Assembly: GCF_028476545.1 (NCBI RefSeq)
Contig: NW_026731652.1
Span: forward strand, 310,001-374,000
Direction: 5' to 3'
Length of the DNA: 64,000 nucleotides
DNA from: Physella acuta
Taxonomy: Eukaryota; Mollusca; Gastropoda; Physidae
In this document: positions 38,607 through 51,328 of the stretch, in pieces
How the letters are laid out: each line of letters begins with the position of its first letter
Position numbering within the stretch: position 1 is the stretch's first letter
Notes under the pieces: model-generated
Told to the model about the DNA's origin: nothing
Database searches by the model: none
What the model saw: the letters and a program-made list of their open reading frames with translations, nothing else
Made by a program: the position numbers and the translations under genes

Positions 38607-38897
38607 TGCTTGACTTTCATACCAAACGTGACAATTTGAATGACTTTTAAGGCTAGCTTGTGACATTCTACCCCCTATCACTATGAGCACTCTAGCACGG
38701 TAGTACCCTGCCCACAGTAGTCCACTTGACCAGGGCGGGACGAGCAGACCAAGTAGCCTAAAAGGGGCCGCAATCAATGACTAACCGAGCCAACATTCAA
38801 TCAAGCGCTTTTTAACTTGCAAATTGTTACGTCCCCTGGGGATGCTAAACTCCGGCTTTTGAAACACAATTACCTTGACGTATGGTACCCAGCGGTG

Positions 38898-38957
38898 TGT
38901 CCTGTTTTATGTAGAGGTGTTGTGTCCTGTTTTATGTAGAGGTGTTGTGTCCTGTTT

Positions 38958-39040
<83 letters not shown>
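38898..39040. repeat. 25-bp x3 repeat followed by (TA)n and (GT)n
   Basis: Three units of TCCTGTTTTATGTAGAGGTG, then about 22 TA dinucleotides, then about 16 GT dinucleotides. Confidence 0.95.
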
Positions 39041-39042
<2 letters not shown>

Positions 39043-40468
39043 GGGTTGTTTGCTGTCACTAAGCGTGTCATGTTTAATGTGATGATGTGTGCTAAGTTCC
39101 TAGACAAAAAATCGTAATAAGTCCCTTGGTTTAATAGATAAGTTTTGCGAAATTAAAGAAACCTATAAATCGTCAAAATAAAATGACCAATGTATAATTA
39201 GCTTGACAAAAAGATTGATAGCGTTACAATTTTATTTTTAACCAAATGGCTGCCGCTCTTTGACACGTTTCTTTTGAGCACCAATTAACCCGTTAAAAAG
39301 TACAGCAAGTAAGTTCAAATGTGTCATGGTCTACCATTAGACCAGCCTACAATCGTTAACTACAGCAGAAACAATAGCCACAAGGACAAAGACACTTAAC
39401 TAAAATATGTGATATCCCACGCCTCTATTTTTGGCAGCAGTATAGTATGGAAAAAAAGCTTCCATCCAGATTTTTTCCACAGCGAGCTTAACTTATACAG
39501 GAAGACTGTGGACAATTCGGTCGCTTTATATTCTAGTATGTTGGTGGTTTGTTGTGTTGTTGAAGGTGGGCAAGTGCTCGCGCTTTAATGTTTGTATATC
39601 AATGTGGTGTATGTTAAGTGCTCATTTCAATAATATCACGTGCGGTTAACTAGTGCTTGAGTTGTTGTTGATTAGTCTAGTAGTTTGACACGGGCGATGT
39701 TAGTGATGATGTTCGTGAAGAGGTTAGTGAAGAGGTTAGTGATGATGTCCATGGTTATTTGTGTGACTTTAGTAGTAAAGTTAATGACAATGTTAATGAT
39801 GTAAGAAGAGGCGACTTAACTGGCGATGATAGAGGTACCAAGCCGAAGACATAAGTTTGGTTGTACGCTCTATAAAGGCTTAGGTCTAGATCGAATTGTT
39901 TTTAAACTTAGGTTTCAATTCTTTGCAATGTTTAAAGAAAAAATTGAAATACTGTGAATTATTTTAGAAAATTGCCGCGGTCAATTAACCCCCCCCCCCC
40001 CCATCCCCCCGCCCTTCCGATAGTAAAAAAATGTGCAGCTTTTTTTCTTAGCAGGGCAATATGCAGTTACATTCACAGTTACAGTATAGAGTTAGAATTG
40101 CATTTATTAACCCGTCGAGCGAGTGATTTTTACACGAAAACTGCCGATTTAATACATACATTTCATATGCAGTATTTGTTATAAAAATGTAAATATATTG
40201 ATGTTAAATTTACCATGTGGACGCCCACATCGACCCCCCCACCCCCGTCCACACACGTCCACAAAAGTCGATAGTTCTGTATCTACTAAATTAGTCAGGA
40301 GTTCTGTATACATCTACAATGGTGTAATTATGGTGCCGAAAAGACATGATGGCTTAATTATGGCGTCATAAAATACAAAGCTGTAATTACGTCAAGAATA
40401 ATCAACTGTGTCCTAGTAAAAAAACCACCAAAAACACACCAAAAACACACCAAAAACACACCACTGAC

Positions 40469-40610
40469 CTTTGTCCTCCTTGGCCAGCTGCTCCTTGGTC
40501 TTCTGTGACGTCACGGTGACGGACATGAGCAACCAGACGAGAAACGTCACGGCGGCCATGTTTAAACACGAGTAAAATTTTTGGTTGAACTTCCGGTCAG
40601 TCCTCAGCAT
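40469..40610 (-). CDS. Nicotinic acetylcholine receptor subunit, exon 1 (start and signal peptide)
   Basis: This is the first coding exon. There are two in-frame ATGs, at 40610 and 40559. The second is favoured. It has a strong Kozak context (A at -3, G at +4) and opens a typical secretory signal peptide, MAAVTFLVWLLMSVTVTSQ, with cleavage likely near the Ser-Gln. The mature start, KTKEQLAKEDK, runs in phase into exon 2 (split codon G|AA, Glu). The donor is AAAG|GTCAGT at 40468-40463. If the first ATG is used, the leader is 17 residues longer and less signal-like. An in-frame TGA lies about 25 nt above it (40637-40635). A CTTCAG at 40617-40612 could be the acceptor of a 5' UTR intron, so the true exon start is uncertain. 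Downstream, three 12-bp AAAAACACACCA repeats sit just inside intron 1. Confidence 0.85.
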
Positions 40611-43600
40611 CCTGAAGGTTAGAAGTAGCCAAATTCAGCAAGAAAGTTCCAGAACGCGCCAAAAGGCACCAGAATCTGCCCCGTTTACCACAAGCACTTG
40701 GGGTTTTAAAACACTAGTAAAAGCAGCCTAAAAACAATGCTTAAAAAATCAAGCAAAAATATGCATGCTAAATCCGGGAATATCATTCATGACTTGTCTA
40801 TGACGCCAGATAATGGTGTAATCCGTGCAATGAAGGTCTGACCAAATCCCATGCTACTCAGCAGACTTGCAGGCGTGAGGCAAAGACCATTCACAACAGA
40901 AAGGGAAACAAGAAAATAAAATCTCGGGCTTGTCTTTCAGGTATAGTAGCCAAACAACTGCTTGCAGAAAAAAGTCTGACCACTAGACTGTGACATAATA
41001 CGATGCTGTCTTTAAGAATATTTAATCTACAAAAACCAGTAAAATAACATTACAAGGAAATGACAAAATAAAGAAAATTTATTCTATAGGTCCAGCCGAA
41101 AAAACTATGACTTTATGAAAGTTTACTCAAAATGAGTTCTTTTAAAGCTTAAAACTATTGTATTTTATATTTTAAAATAATGATTTGTGTTAAATTGATT
41201 TGATGATTACATTAAAAATTTATTTTGATATTTTTCTTTTTAAAGTTAAAAATTTCTTAATTTTATAAAACAAAACAAATAATTATGTTCATCAAACTCA
41301 GTGAAACGCTAAAATTTAATTATTTTTTTAATGTCGATTTCAACCATTACGCTGGTAGGGTGATAAAATAATCTGAATTAGTTTAAAATGTGTTTTTTTT
41401 TTAATATGCTAAGATCGGTTGGGCAAAAGGAATTAGATTAGTCCCTGCATATATTGTGGTGTGTTTTCTTGAAACTAATATTTTGCTGGACATGTTTCTG
41501 TGGTAAAAAAACAATAGAACTTTTGTGTCAAACTTGCTTGCTGTCAGCAAGTTAGGATAATTGTTGTACTGAAGGTTTCAGGAATAAAATTGATTAGGAT
41601 GTCAGCATGCATGAAAGTCAGGAGAAAAATATGACTACTAAAGCAAAAAATTGGAATGAAAAAAATGGATTTCAAAAGTTACAGCATTCCATTTGTAATG
41701 TAATATTTTGCCTTACATTTTGTTTACTATACTTATAAGCCAAAAAATAAATTAATAAAGCGCTACTAAGCGTTTAAAAAGTTAAAACAAATATATTTTA
41801 GGCCTGCATATTTAAAAGAGAAACACACTTAGAAAAATTTATCTTCAAAGAAAATTTCAAAGTGAAAGTTTTAGAAAAAAATTTAAATGATTTGTTTTGT
41901 TTTAAACTAATTTGCCAAAACATTTAATAGAAATAAAATGATTTTCTTGTTACAACTCACAAGTTAAATTATATCTTTATCTCAAATTAATTTGTATCAA
42001 AATAACATTTCCCCATTTGCCTTTCCTTCCTGACCATATAATCCATGATTTCATTAGATGGTAATTAATTAAGAGAAATCTATGACAACAATTTCACACA
42101 ACAAAAGTAAAAAAAAAAAAGTTTGAGTTGAATAATCTCTGATAGAATCACTGACCGCTCGGGAACTCCCACTCATAAACTCTGGCACTGCTTGTCCGCA
42201 GCCAGGCGACAACCTCGTGGCATCGCGCCGGTCATTGCGCCTGCCTCCCTCTTCCACCCCTCGTGGCTTGGTCTCTGTACCGTGGGGCTGCTAGGGTCTG
42301 TTCCACCCCTCCCCCCGCTACTTAACTATCCTAACACTGAACCAAGCGTCAATAGGAAAATAATCAGTTCAGTTTTTTTTTCTCAGATCATTAAATTTAC
42401 GATTTCAACTTTTCAGTTAGTCTGGTGGTAAATCTTGTAAATAAATCTATATCAGTGAACTGCGAAACGAAAGAAATTTTAAAGAATTAGTTGAATTCAC
42501 GTTATGAAAAACACATTTATAGTTATTTTTAATTCTCATATATTTCATTTGTCTTAAAATAAGTTAGACTTTTCAATCACAATAAGTGAAATTTTCTGAA
42601 TATTTTATACTTCTTTTAGATTTCCTCTACCCCAAAGCGTTTATTTTTTTTTATTTTTTATTTTTTTTTAGATGGGATATACTTTATATTTAGAATTGGA
42701 AATCTCCAAAAGAAAAAAAAATGGGGTTGAAAAGGGGGATAACTGGAGTAGAGCAAGATCAGCCGGTAAAGACAGAGGGCCGTGATGATATGCTGTTCTC
42801 GTGTTTTTAACCCCACTCTAAAAATGGCTTTAGAGGCAGCAAACGAAGCGAGTACACTCTAAATGGGTTTGAAAATTACAGTCGTGGGTGGGGGGGGGGG
42901 GGGAGGAGAGGGTTCCCCTGAAGACTAGGCAGCGCTCACAATCAATTGTCGTCTGCTTGGGTCTCTGGTCGCCGCTTGGGTCTGGAATCAGGACTGGAAT
43001 AGACAAGAATAACGTGGACTGGATCAGTTGATTTCTTTAACATAACTTGGACTGGATTGGTTGATTTCTTTAACATTTAAAAACTGTAAAAACTGCCATT
43101 TAACTCTTTTAAATGATAGATGAGAAGAGATCATGCAAATATTTTATAACACAAAAAATTGACATTCTTGGTCAATTCCTCATCCTACGTTATGTAAAGC
43201 TCTGTAATATGTTAGAGCCCTACCCACAATAATATCTTACTTCTTACAGATCTCTTCGACTCGTCACAAAAATACACACTTTATTGGGATCAAAGCGACT
43301 CAGAGTAAAGAACTTGCCCTATTTTCACTAAAATTACTGTAAATATTCTGATTGCCAGACCAACATTATGGTTTGACATATCGGAACAACTCCACCATTC
43401 GACCCACATATAACATACTACAACAGAATGGTAACCCACCTCACGTGTTAGTAAGTATAGGCATGACCCCCCAAAAATAGAACATAAAAAATACATTTAA
43501 TAGGAAAAAAGTTTTAAACATATAAACATAAAGTTGTGAATAAAGGTTTATGAACTATTGAAAACCAAGAACATGACAAAAGCAAAAGTGTAAATTTCTT

Positions 43601-43984
43601 AAGTTACTAAAAGTATATTTAATTCTTGATTTTAGAAGTGAAAATAATTGTACCAACTGAGTCAAGTAACTACCCCCGACATCTAATACAGTTCACGGAG
43701 TATCTCGAGGTTCTATATCTCGACAACTCTGCTACCAGGTTTAACCAGTTTAATTAGGGAACTATTTCCACATTAACCTAATGTTACTATCTACAAGCAG
43801 TACATTACTTATGGACAATGGACAACTATCTGGTATCAAGGATGTCTCTAACATAGTTGTTGAGGTAGTTCGAACGCATAGTGCTTTAACACGTCAACTA
43901 AATCGTGCTGGTGTCACCTTAGACATGGTTTACTGTGGCGTTTTATACTTCAATGTCACCGCTTTTCTGAGACACCTTTTCTTC

Positions 43985-44245
43985 TACGTCAGTTTTCCAT
44001 GACTTTGTTTACTTCTACGTTAGTTTTCTGTGACGTTGTATACTTCTACGTCAGTTTTTCCGTGACGTTGTTTACTTCTACGTCAGTTTTTCCGTGACGT
44101 TGTATACTTCTACGTCAGTTTTTCCGTGACGTTGTATACTTCTACGTCAGTTTTTCCGTGGCGTTGTATACTTCTACGTCAGTTTTTCCGTGACGTTGTA
44201 TACTTCTACGTCAGTTTTTCCGTGACGTTGTATAATTCTACGTCA
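43985..44245. repeat. 32-bp minisatellite rich in ACGTCA, about 8 copies
   Basis: Units of TACTTCTACGTCAGTTTTTC and CGTGACGTTGTA. Each unit has two CRE half-site motifs (CGTCA and TGACG). It lies about 3.4 kb upstream of the receptor start codon. Diverged units continue to about 44440. Confidence 0.95.
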
Positions 44246-44724
44246 CAATTGTTCTTTAACACTCTATACTTATAAATCTCATTTGTCTGTGGTACTGTAT
44301 ACTCCTACTGTGATACTATATACTTCTACCTCACAGTTTTTCTGTAAAACTCATAGGTATAGCTATACGCCACAGATTTTTTATACTCTATACTTATAAG
44401 TCCCATTATTTTGTGATACTAATACGCCTACGTCAGTTTTTCGATCGAGATTGTTCGAATGATATACACTTGTACACTTAAGAATACACTCATCACAATT
44501 CTAACCACAATGGACGGCAGTTAGCAAAAAAGTTGATCATATTTTCTAAAAAAGTTCCCACAATATTTCTGAGCGATCTGAAGACAATTCCCCAGGGTGC
44601 CTGCTGCCCAGAGATGGGGGACTCTTGGTGTAATTTCATGCAACACAATCTGAGAAATCTGAAATTGAAATCATTTTCTCGCGCGTGGGGAATAGCGATG
44701 ACGTGAATGTCATTAGACTCAGAA

Positions 44725-45015
44725 TTTTTGGTGAACGTCAATGGACGTCAGTTTTTGGTGAACGTCAATGCACGTCAGTTTTTGGTGAATGTCAGTTTTT
44801 AGAGATGTCAATGAACGTCCAATGTTGCAGTGAACATCTTTGGACGTCAGAGGTATTGTTTGGTGGACGTCTTTGGACGTCAGAGGTATTGTTTGGTGGA
44901 CGTCTTTGCATGTCAGAGTAATGTTACACTTCTTTGGACGGCATCTATTTTATTGAACGTCATTGTATGTTAGAGTTTTTGATCAATTTTATTGAACGTC
45001 TGAGTTTTTGATTAA
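44725..45015. repeat. Degenerate ~27-bp repeat rich in ACGTCA
   Basis: About ten imperfect units around GAACGTCAATGGACGTCAG and GGTGGACGTCTTTGGACGTC. Different unit from the 32-bp array but the same ACGTCA core. Confidence 0.8.
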
Positions 45016-45121
45016 CGTCATTGGGCGCCAACACGTTTTTCATATAGCCTACCTGATGGCCTCTGTGTGTTTTGTGTTTTGATTCAACGACATTTAACCT
45101 GAACATGTACTCGTACGTAAC

Positions 45122-45935
45122 ACGTTCAGACTGCCCGTAGAACACTTTCAGACTGCCCGTAGAACACTTTCAGACTGCCTGTAGAACACTTTCAGACTGC
45201 CTGTAGAACACTGTCAGACTGCCTGTAGAACACTTTCAGACTGCCCGTAGAATACTTTCAGACTGCCTGTAGAACACTTTCAGACTGCCTGTAGAACACT
45301 TTCAGACTGCCTGTAGAACACTTTCAGACTGCCTGTAGAACACTTTCAGACTGCCCGTAGAACACTTTCAGACTGCCCGTAGAACACTTTCAGACTGCCC
45401 GTCGAACACTTTCAGAATGCCCGTAGAACACTTTCAGACTGCCTGTAGAACACTTTCAGACTGCCTGTAGAACACTTTCAGACTGCCTGTAGAACACTTT
45501 CAGACTGCCTGTAGAAGACTTTCAGACTGCCTGTAGAACACTTTCAGACTGCCTGTAGAACACTTTCAGACTGCCTGTAGAAGACTTTCAGACTGCCTGT
45601 TGAACACTTTCAGACTGCCTGTAGAACACTTTCAGACTGCCTGTAGAACACTTTCAGACTGCCTGTAGAACACTTTCAGACTGCCTGTAGAACACTTTCA
45701 GACTGCCTGTAGAATACTTTCAGACTGCCTGTAGAAGACTTTCAGACTGCCTGTAGAAGACTTTCAGACTGCCTGTAGAACACTTTCAGACTGCCTGTAG
45801 AATACTTTCAGACTACCTGTAGAACACTTTCAGACTGCATATAGAACACTTTCAGACTGCCTGTAGAACACTTTCAGACTGCCTGTAGAACACTTTCAGA
45901 CTGCATATAGAACACTTTCAGACGACATATAGAAC
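45122..45935. repeat. 22-bp minisatellite, about 37 copies
   Basis: Very regular units of CAGACTGCCTGTAGAACACT plus TT. Variants CCCGTAG are clustered at the left end, and GAAGACT and GAATACT are scattered. Right-hand units decay (GCATATAG). Even homogeneity suggests recent expansion. Confidence 0.97.
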
Positions 45936-46584
45936 TTATTCATGCTACTAACACATTACATTCAAACTGGCCACAGATCACTTTAAAACTGTCTACAAAC
46001 GGCCATTCAGACAACCACTTCTCAAAGTTTAGCCTGTTCTGTAATCGCCACCAGATCTGATTAGACAACTAAGAACGAACTGAGCGCCAAATGATTTGAA
46101 TCTTCCATATGTATTAAACATTTGCCAATATATTCAAGCAGCGATTACTATACTGAGCATTTAAATCAACACAGAAATCGAAAATTTGTGTAGCGTTACC
46201 TTGTCTGCAGTCTGGTACGCTTATAAATATTAATGTTTGAAATGTTGCAATTTTACGATCACATATTATCACTAACATATAATATTTTTACAGTTAAAGC
46301 ATATCTATATTCTCAACCCGTTTAAACGTAGGATTATCAAGCAATGACGTAAATCACATTTAGGGGATGTGCGAGTGTCAGTATTTACCTTTCACAGTTT
46401 ATATTTCTCAAAACTAACACAACACGTCTAAAGGGTATTTTAACTCAATTGTTGTGTTCTCATCATATCAGCACAGCATCACAACACATTTAGAATACGT
46501 CAGCTGTAGTTGCCGTGTTACAATTGTATAACACAATAACTCAGTCGTTTCCTTAAAGGACTTTTTTAGATGTACATCCTGCAG

Positions 46585-47335
46585 TATTATTTCAAAAGTG
46601 ACAGTTCTACACATACCTCCACAAATGAACTTTTTAGTAGACTAACGACTATTCTACATATTTCTCTCATTAATAAACTACTTAGACCAACGGCTATTCT
46701 ACACATACAGAGTTTCTTCCAGGCATATCTTCGGCCCGGAAAAAATTCTACCGCCCCCCGAACGAAATGAAATGTATCTAATTTATATAGAAAATATATA
46801 CTTTTAACAGTGTCCGACCCCTCCCCCCCCCCCCCCGAAGAAAGTCTACCGCCTCGCCCCCTCGAAAATTTCAAGTGCCTCCCCGGAGAAAAATGTCTGG
46901 AAGAAACACTGTACACATATCTCCACAAATAAACCAACGACTATTGTACAAATATCTCCACAAATAAACTACTTAGACCAACAACTATTCTACACATATC
47001 TCTACAAATAAACTACTTAGACCAACAACTATTCTACACATATCTCTACAAATAAACTACTTAGACCAACAACTATTCTACACATATCTCCACAAACAAA
47101 CTACTTAGACCAACAGCAATTCTACACATATCTCTACAAATAAACTACTTAGACCAACAACTATTCTACACATATCTCCACAAACAAACTACTTAGACCA
47201 ACAGCAATTCTACACATATCTCCACAAACAAACTACTTAGACCAACAGCAATTCTACACATATCTCCACAAATAAACGACTTTGACCAACGACTATTCTA
47301 CACATATCTCTACAAATAAACGACTTAGACCAAGG
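46585..47335. repeat. 44-bp minisatellite interrupted by a MITE
   Basis: Units of CTACTTAGACCAACAACTAT then TCTACACATATCTCTACAAATAAA, exact 44-bp period (46969, 47013). About 10 good copies lie to the right of the MITE at 46708-46911 and 2-3 older ones to the left of it. Confidence 0.93.
46708..46911. mobile_element. hAT-type MITE, family A, complete copy 3
   Basis: Begins CAGAGTTTCTTCCAGGC and ends GTCTGGAAGAAACACTG. It is flanked by a perfect 8-bp duplication, TACACATA (46700-46707 and 46912-46919), which is also part of the 44-bp array unit. The interior matches copy 1 in reverse orientation (poly-C here, poly-G there). No ORF. Confidence 0.92.
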
Positions 47336-47524
47336 GCTGATCCAAAGACAAAGCTTTAAGATGGTCACTGACTTGACCAACTCTAGAACTAATGGCAGGG
47401 TACGGTCAACTCGCTGAGGGACGCACATCTTCATTGATTAGCCATTTTCTCTCAGTCTCTCGACCGTTGCGTCATGACTTCTAAATGTTAAAAGATGTTT
47501 GTGGAAAGTGTGTCGAAAGGGGTG

Positions 47525-48055
47525 TGTCAAGTTGCTCGTGGCTAGAGAGGTGTGTCCTGGGAGGTGTCTATAGGTGTGTCTATAGAAGTGTCTATAGGTG
47601 TGTCAATAGAAGTGTCTATATGTGTGTCTAGGTGTCTCTAGTGGTGTTTAGAGGTGTGTATAGAGGTGTGTCTACGGGTGTGTCTTGAGCATTTCGTCTA
47701 GAGAGGTGTGTCTAGAGGTGTGTCTAGGTGTCTCTAGTTTGTCAAGAGGTGTGTCTAGAGGTGTGTCTAGAAAGGTGTATATAGAGGGTTGTGTCCTGAG
47801 AGGTGTCGATATGTGTGTCTAGAGGTGTGTCTAGAGGTGTGTCTAGAGGTGTGTCTAGAGGTGTGTCTAGAGAAGTGTGTCTAGATGTGTGTCTAGAGAA
47901 GTGTGTCTAGTGGTATTTGTATTGTGAGGTGTATCTAGAGGGTTGTGTCCTGAGAGGTGTCGATATGTGTGTCTAGAAGTGTGTCTAAAGAGGTGTGTCT
48001 AGACGTGTGTAGAAATGTGTCTAGAAAAGTGTGTCCAGAGAGGTGTGTCCCCAAA
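47525..48055. repeat. 12-bp minisatellite, about 40 loose copies
   Basis: Units of GTGTGTCTAGAG with frequent 1-4 bp length changes. A longer block containing GGTTGTGTCCTGAGAGGTGT and CGATATGTGTGTCTAGA occurs twice (about 47790 and 47940), showing a higher-order duplication. Confidence 0.9.
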
Positions 48056-48894
48056 GATGTGTCATTGAAATCGCCTCTAATATAAAGCTAAGTCTACGAG
48101 AATATTTGACATACTTCTGGCTGAAATATGCCAATCCTAAAATGACACATAATTACACAAGAAACACTTTTGCTTGAGAAAATCCATGGCAAATTTGTTG
48201 TTGTAAAATATCCGTCAAAGAGTTAAAAGACTCTTGCTTTGCTATCCCTTATGCCAAGAACAAACGCAAAATTAAATTACCACGATCATCACAAATTTCA
48301 TTTGAACGCATCCCTCTCTGCTGCTGATAACTTTAAGAAGAATATCTGGTGCTAGACTAGCAAATATTTCTCGCCGAGTTCCCTGCAAGACTCAGTCCTA
48401 ATCCCTGCCTAAACCCGCCTGTCTGCTGGTCCACCATACGACCCCCCCCCCCAGGACGGGGAGCTGTGTGGGTGACACGGTACCCACAGCCCATCAGACC
48501 AGCGGCTGTACGCTAATCTGGGGCTCATACCCTGCCACTTATTGAAGATGACACACCAAATCCTGCTGGATTTTACCCGGCGATTGGCCTAAAGTCGGAG
48601 CCTAAAATAATTACCTCCCTGCTCGGCTAAAAGGACATGTTTTGCACCGCTGGTAACGATATTTTAGTCATCGGGTATTTCCATTATCTATTCTCGTCAT
48701 AGCTTTATTCATTAACTTGTGTTGTTTACTTCCTAGATGTCTCAAAATAATTATTTTATTGAATAATTTACAATGCTTTTAAAGAATTATTTTGATTAAT
48801 TATTTATGATATTTTTAGAAAAAAAATTGCTTTGGAAATAATGTTTTAATTAGGTGTCACTCCAGCCGCCTCTGATGGTAACCATGTATCTGTA

Positions 48895-49235
48895 GTCTAT
48901 ATAGAGTTTGGCAAAGTGTCGCTATATAAAGTCTGGCAAGGTGTCGCTATATAAAGGTTGGGAAAGTGTCGCTATATAAAGTCTGGCAAGGTGTCGCTAT
49001 ATAAAGTCTGGCAAAGTGTCGCTATATAAAGGTTGGGAAAGTGCCGGTATATAAAGGTTGGGAAAGTGCCGGTATATAAAGGTTGGGAAAGTGTCGCTAT
49101 ATAAAGGTTGGGAAAGTGCCGGTATATAAAGGTTGGGAAAGTGCCGGTATATAAAGGTTGGGAAAGTGCCGGTATATAAAGGTTGGGAAAGTGCCGGTAT
49201 ATAAAGGTTGGGAAAGTGCCGGTATATAAAGGCAG
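48895..49235. repeat. 25-bp minisatellite, about 13 copies
   Basis: Units of GGTTGGGAAAGTGCCGGTAT plus ATAAA. Left-hand units carry GTCTGGCAAGGTGTCGCTAT instead. All minus-strand frames stay open and are artefacts. Confidence 0.95.
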
Positions 49236-50419
49236 GCAAAATGATGATCCCATTGTTCAAAATCTAACGTTATGGTAAGTTATTAACTCTACTTCAGCTT
49301 CGGTATACTGCATTTTGTCTAGACGTTTTACTTTTACAACTTTCTTGGTAATACACAGACAATTAGTTTACTAAAACACTTGTATTGTTATACCGACAAA
49401 AATGTTACTTTGTAAAAATGATGTGCCGTTTAGCTTTTCCATCAAACGTCCTCAACGGTTACACTTCAATAAAAATATGTATAAGAAAATAACCAATACA
49501 GTTATATGACTGAACAGTTTCTTGTATATTGGTCTAAACTCAAGAATTTTTATCTTGTTATCTGGGTGACTTCGAATTTTTTTTATCATCCTTAAGGAAA
49601 ATCTCTATTTTTTTTTAAATGCCTTCATTAGTTGTAATTAAATTACATTTTTAAAAATTTTTAAAAGCGCATCTATACGCCAAAATTTGTGTAAAAGCGA
49701 TCTTAATAGAGTTAAGTGTGAAAGAAGCGACATTTCTTCCTTTATCAAAAAATATCACAATGTAAATCAATTGTGACACAACAGAAGACGTACAACTTCA
49801 CTCACGCAGGTAGTTTGGTGCTTGTCTAATTCAGCTAAAACAAAGGACAGACTGTTGTTCTATGTTTCCTCTCAAATGATTAAAAATCAATTTAGTAACA
49901 CATTACTGTTGTATACCACCTATGTATAGAGAGGTTAATAAAAAATCAACAAAAATATCACCTGTATCATACAACAGTATAATACACTATATAATTATCC
50001 TGTAAAGTACTCATGTGTTTTACAACTGTATTGTACACACTTACAACAGCACCGTTTAACACACACGTTTAGAGTTAAGGAAATACACTGTAACGGAGTC
50101 GAATTTTTATTTTATTGATTAAAACATGAATTTGATAACCCGTTTTCATGTTTATAGTTAAACCAGTCTACACGTTGTTAACATTGACGGTCTTTAAATT
50201 CAAGAATTTCTTACCTTAGAATTGATGTTGGTGTGTATGATGTTGTGTAGCCATAGAAATTATTTTAGTTGCAATGTAATATAAAATTGGGTGGCGAGGT
50301 TAACATAGAACAAGACTGAATTAAGCCTGATTACATCTCACCTGACGCTGAGGTACAACTGGCTACATGGGACTGGTAAAGGGTTTTAAATAGTGGCTCT
50401 GTGAGCTAACACATAACAT

Positions 50420-50620
50420 ATCACGAGTCACAATGCTACCTCATTACGAGTCGCACATCTACTACATCACGAGTCACACATCACGAGTCACACATCACGA
50501 GTCACATTTTACGAGTCACATATCACGAGTCATACATCTACATCATCACGAGTCACACATTACTACGAGTTATCTATCCACAGTATCACGACTCACACAT
50601 TTCTATAATCACACGATTGA
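50420..50620. repeat. Loose repeat of CATCACGAGTCACA
   Basis: About ten units of variable spacing. Confidence 0.8.
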
Positions 50621-51328
50621 CCTCTACTCACAAACACGAGAATCACATTTCGAGCTACTCCTCACAAGCTTAAGATCACATAATTACCATATGGTCAACC
50701 GGCCAAGCTCAGATAATTGACCTTAGCTCACAGAACATCTGCCAACAATTCTAGCCCGACTCTGAGAGTCTGCTCGCCAGTAGAACCGCGTGTTAAACCC
50801 AGCACCATCACGAAAACGTCTTGACTTTCCTGACCCACGCAGTCAGACACACCGATTAAATAAAACCACACAATGGAAACACTTTTATTAAAGCCCCTAC
50901 CCCCCGTCCCCCGGGACAATTCCCGACCATCGATCTAGTCAAACTGGCCATCTTTACCTTCCCCTTATCCCCCCTGCACCCAACTCCATTATCTAGCAAG
51001 GGGCCTTAAGTCAGGAACTCATTCGATGCCGATCGTTTTTGTATTTAGGCCAATATTAACCAACCATTAACACCTTTCTACTCTAATTCTATTCTCTCCC
51101 TTTTTCTACTCAACTTCTACTCCGTACCCTCACCCATTTCCTACTCATTTTCTACCGTCTCCCATTTTGTACTCAACGTCTACGCCGTACCCTTTCCCAT
51201 TCTCTACCCAAATTCTACCCTTTCCCATTTAGAAAAGACTTTATCCAAACTGTTAAATACGAGCTCACACAATATCCCCTACTTAGTGAAGACATTCAGC
51301 CTAATGTTGAAGGCGTCCAGACCTCCAC

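Larger units (their letters stand above)
19124..40468 (-). other. nAChR intron 1 (~21.3 kb)
   Basis: Phase-1 intron linking the signal-peptide exon to exon 2. It is dominated by tandem arrays (listed separately), which fill roughly half of 27600-35200. Gaps with no gene or clear repeat are 19520-20450, 20600-22380, 23240-23640, 23712-24460, 24720-25540, 26160-27300, 28150-28990, 32880-33520, 34530-35020, 35200-36290, 36980-37350, 37810-38390 and 39045-40420. In these I see only A+T-rich sequence and homopolymer runs. Less A+T-rich, repeat-free patches at 24130-24400 and 35330-35650 are candidates for conserved intronic elements. Confidence 0.85.

Noticed and set aside
44493-44741. 82-codon minus-strand ORF
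   Set aside because: Not repetitive, but no recognisable motif, and its length is within chance for 64 kb.
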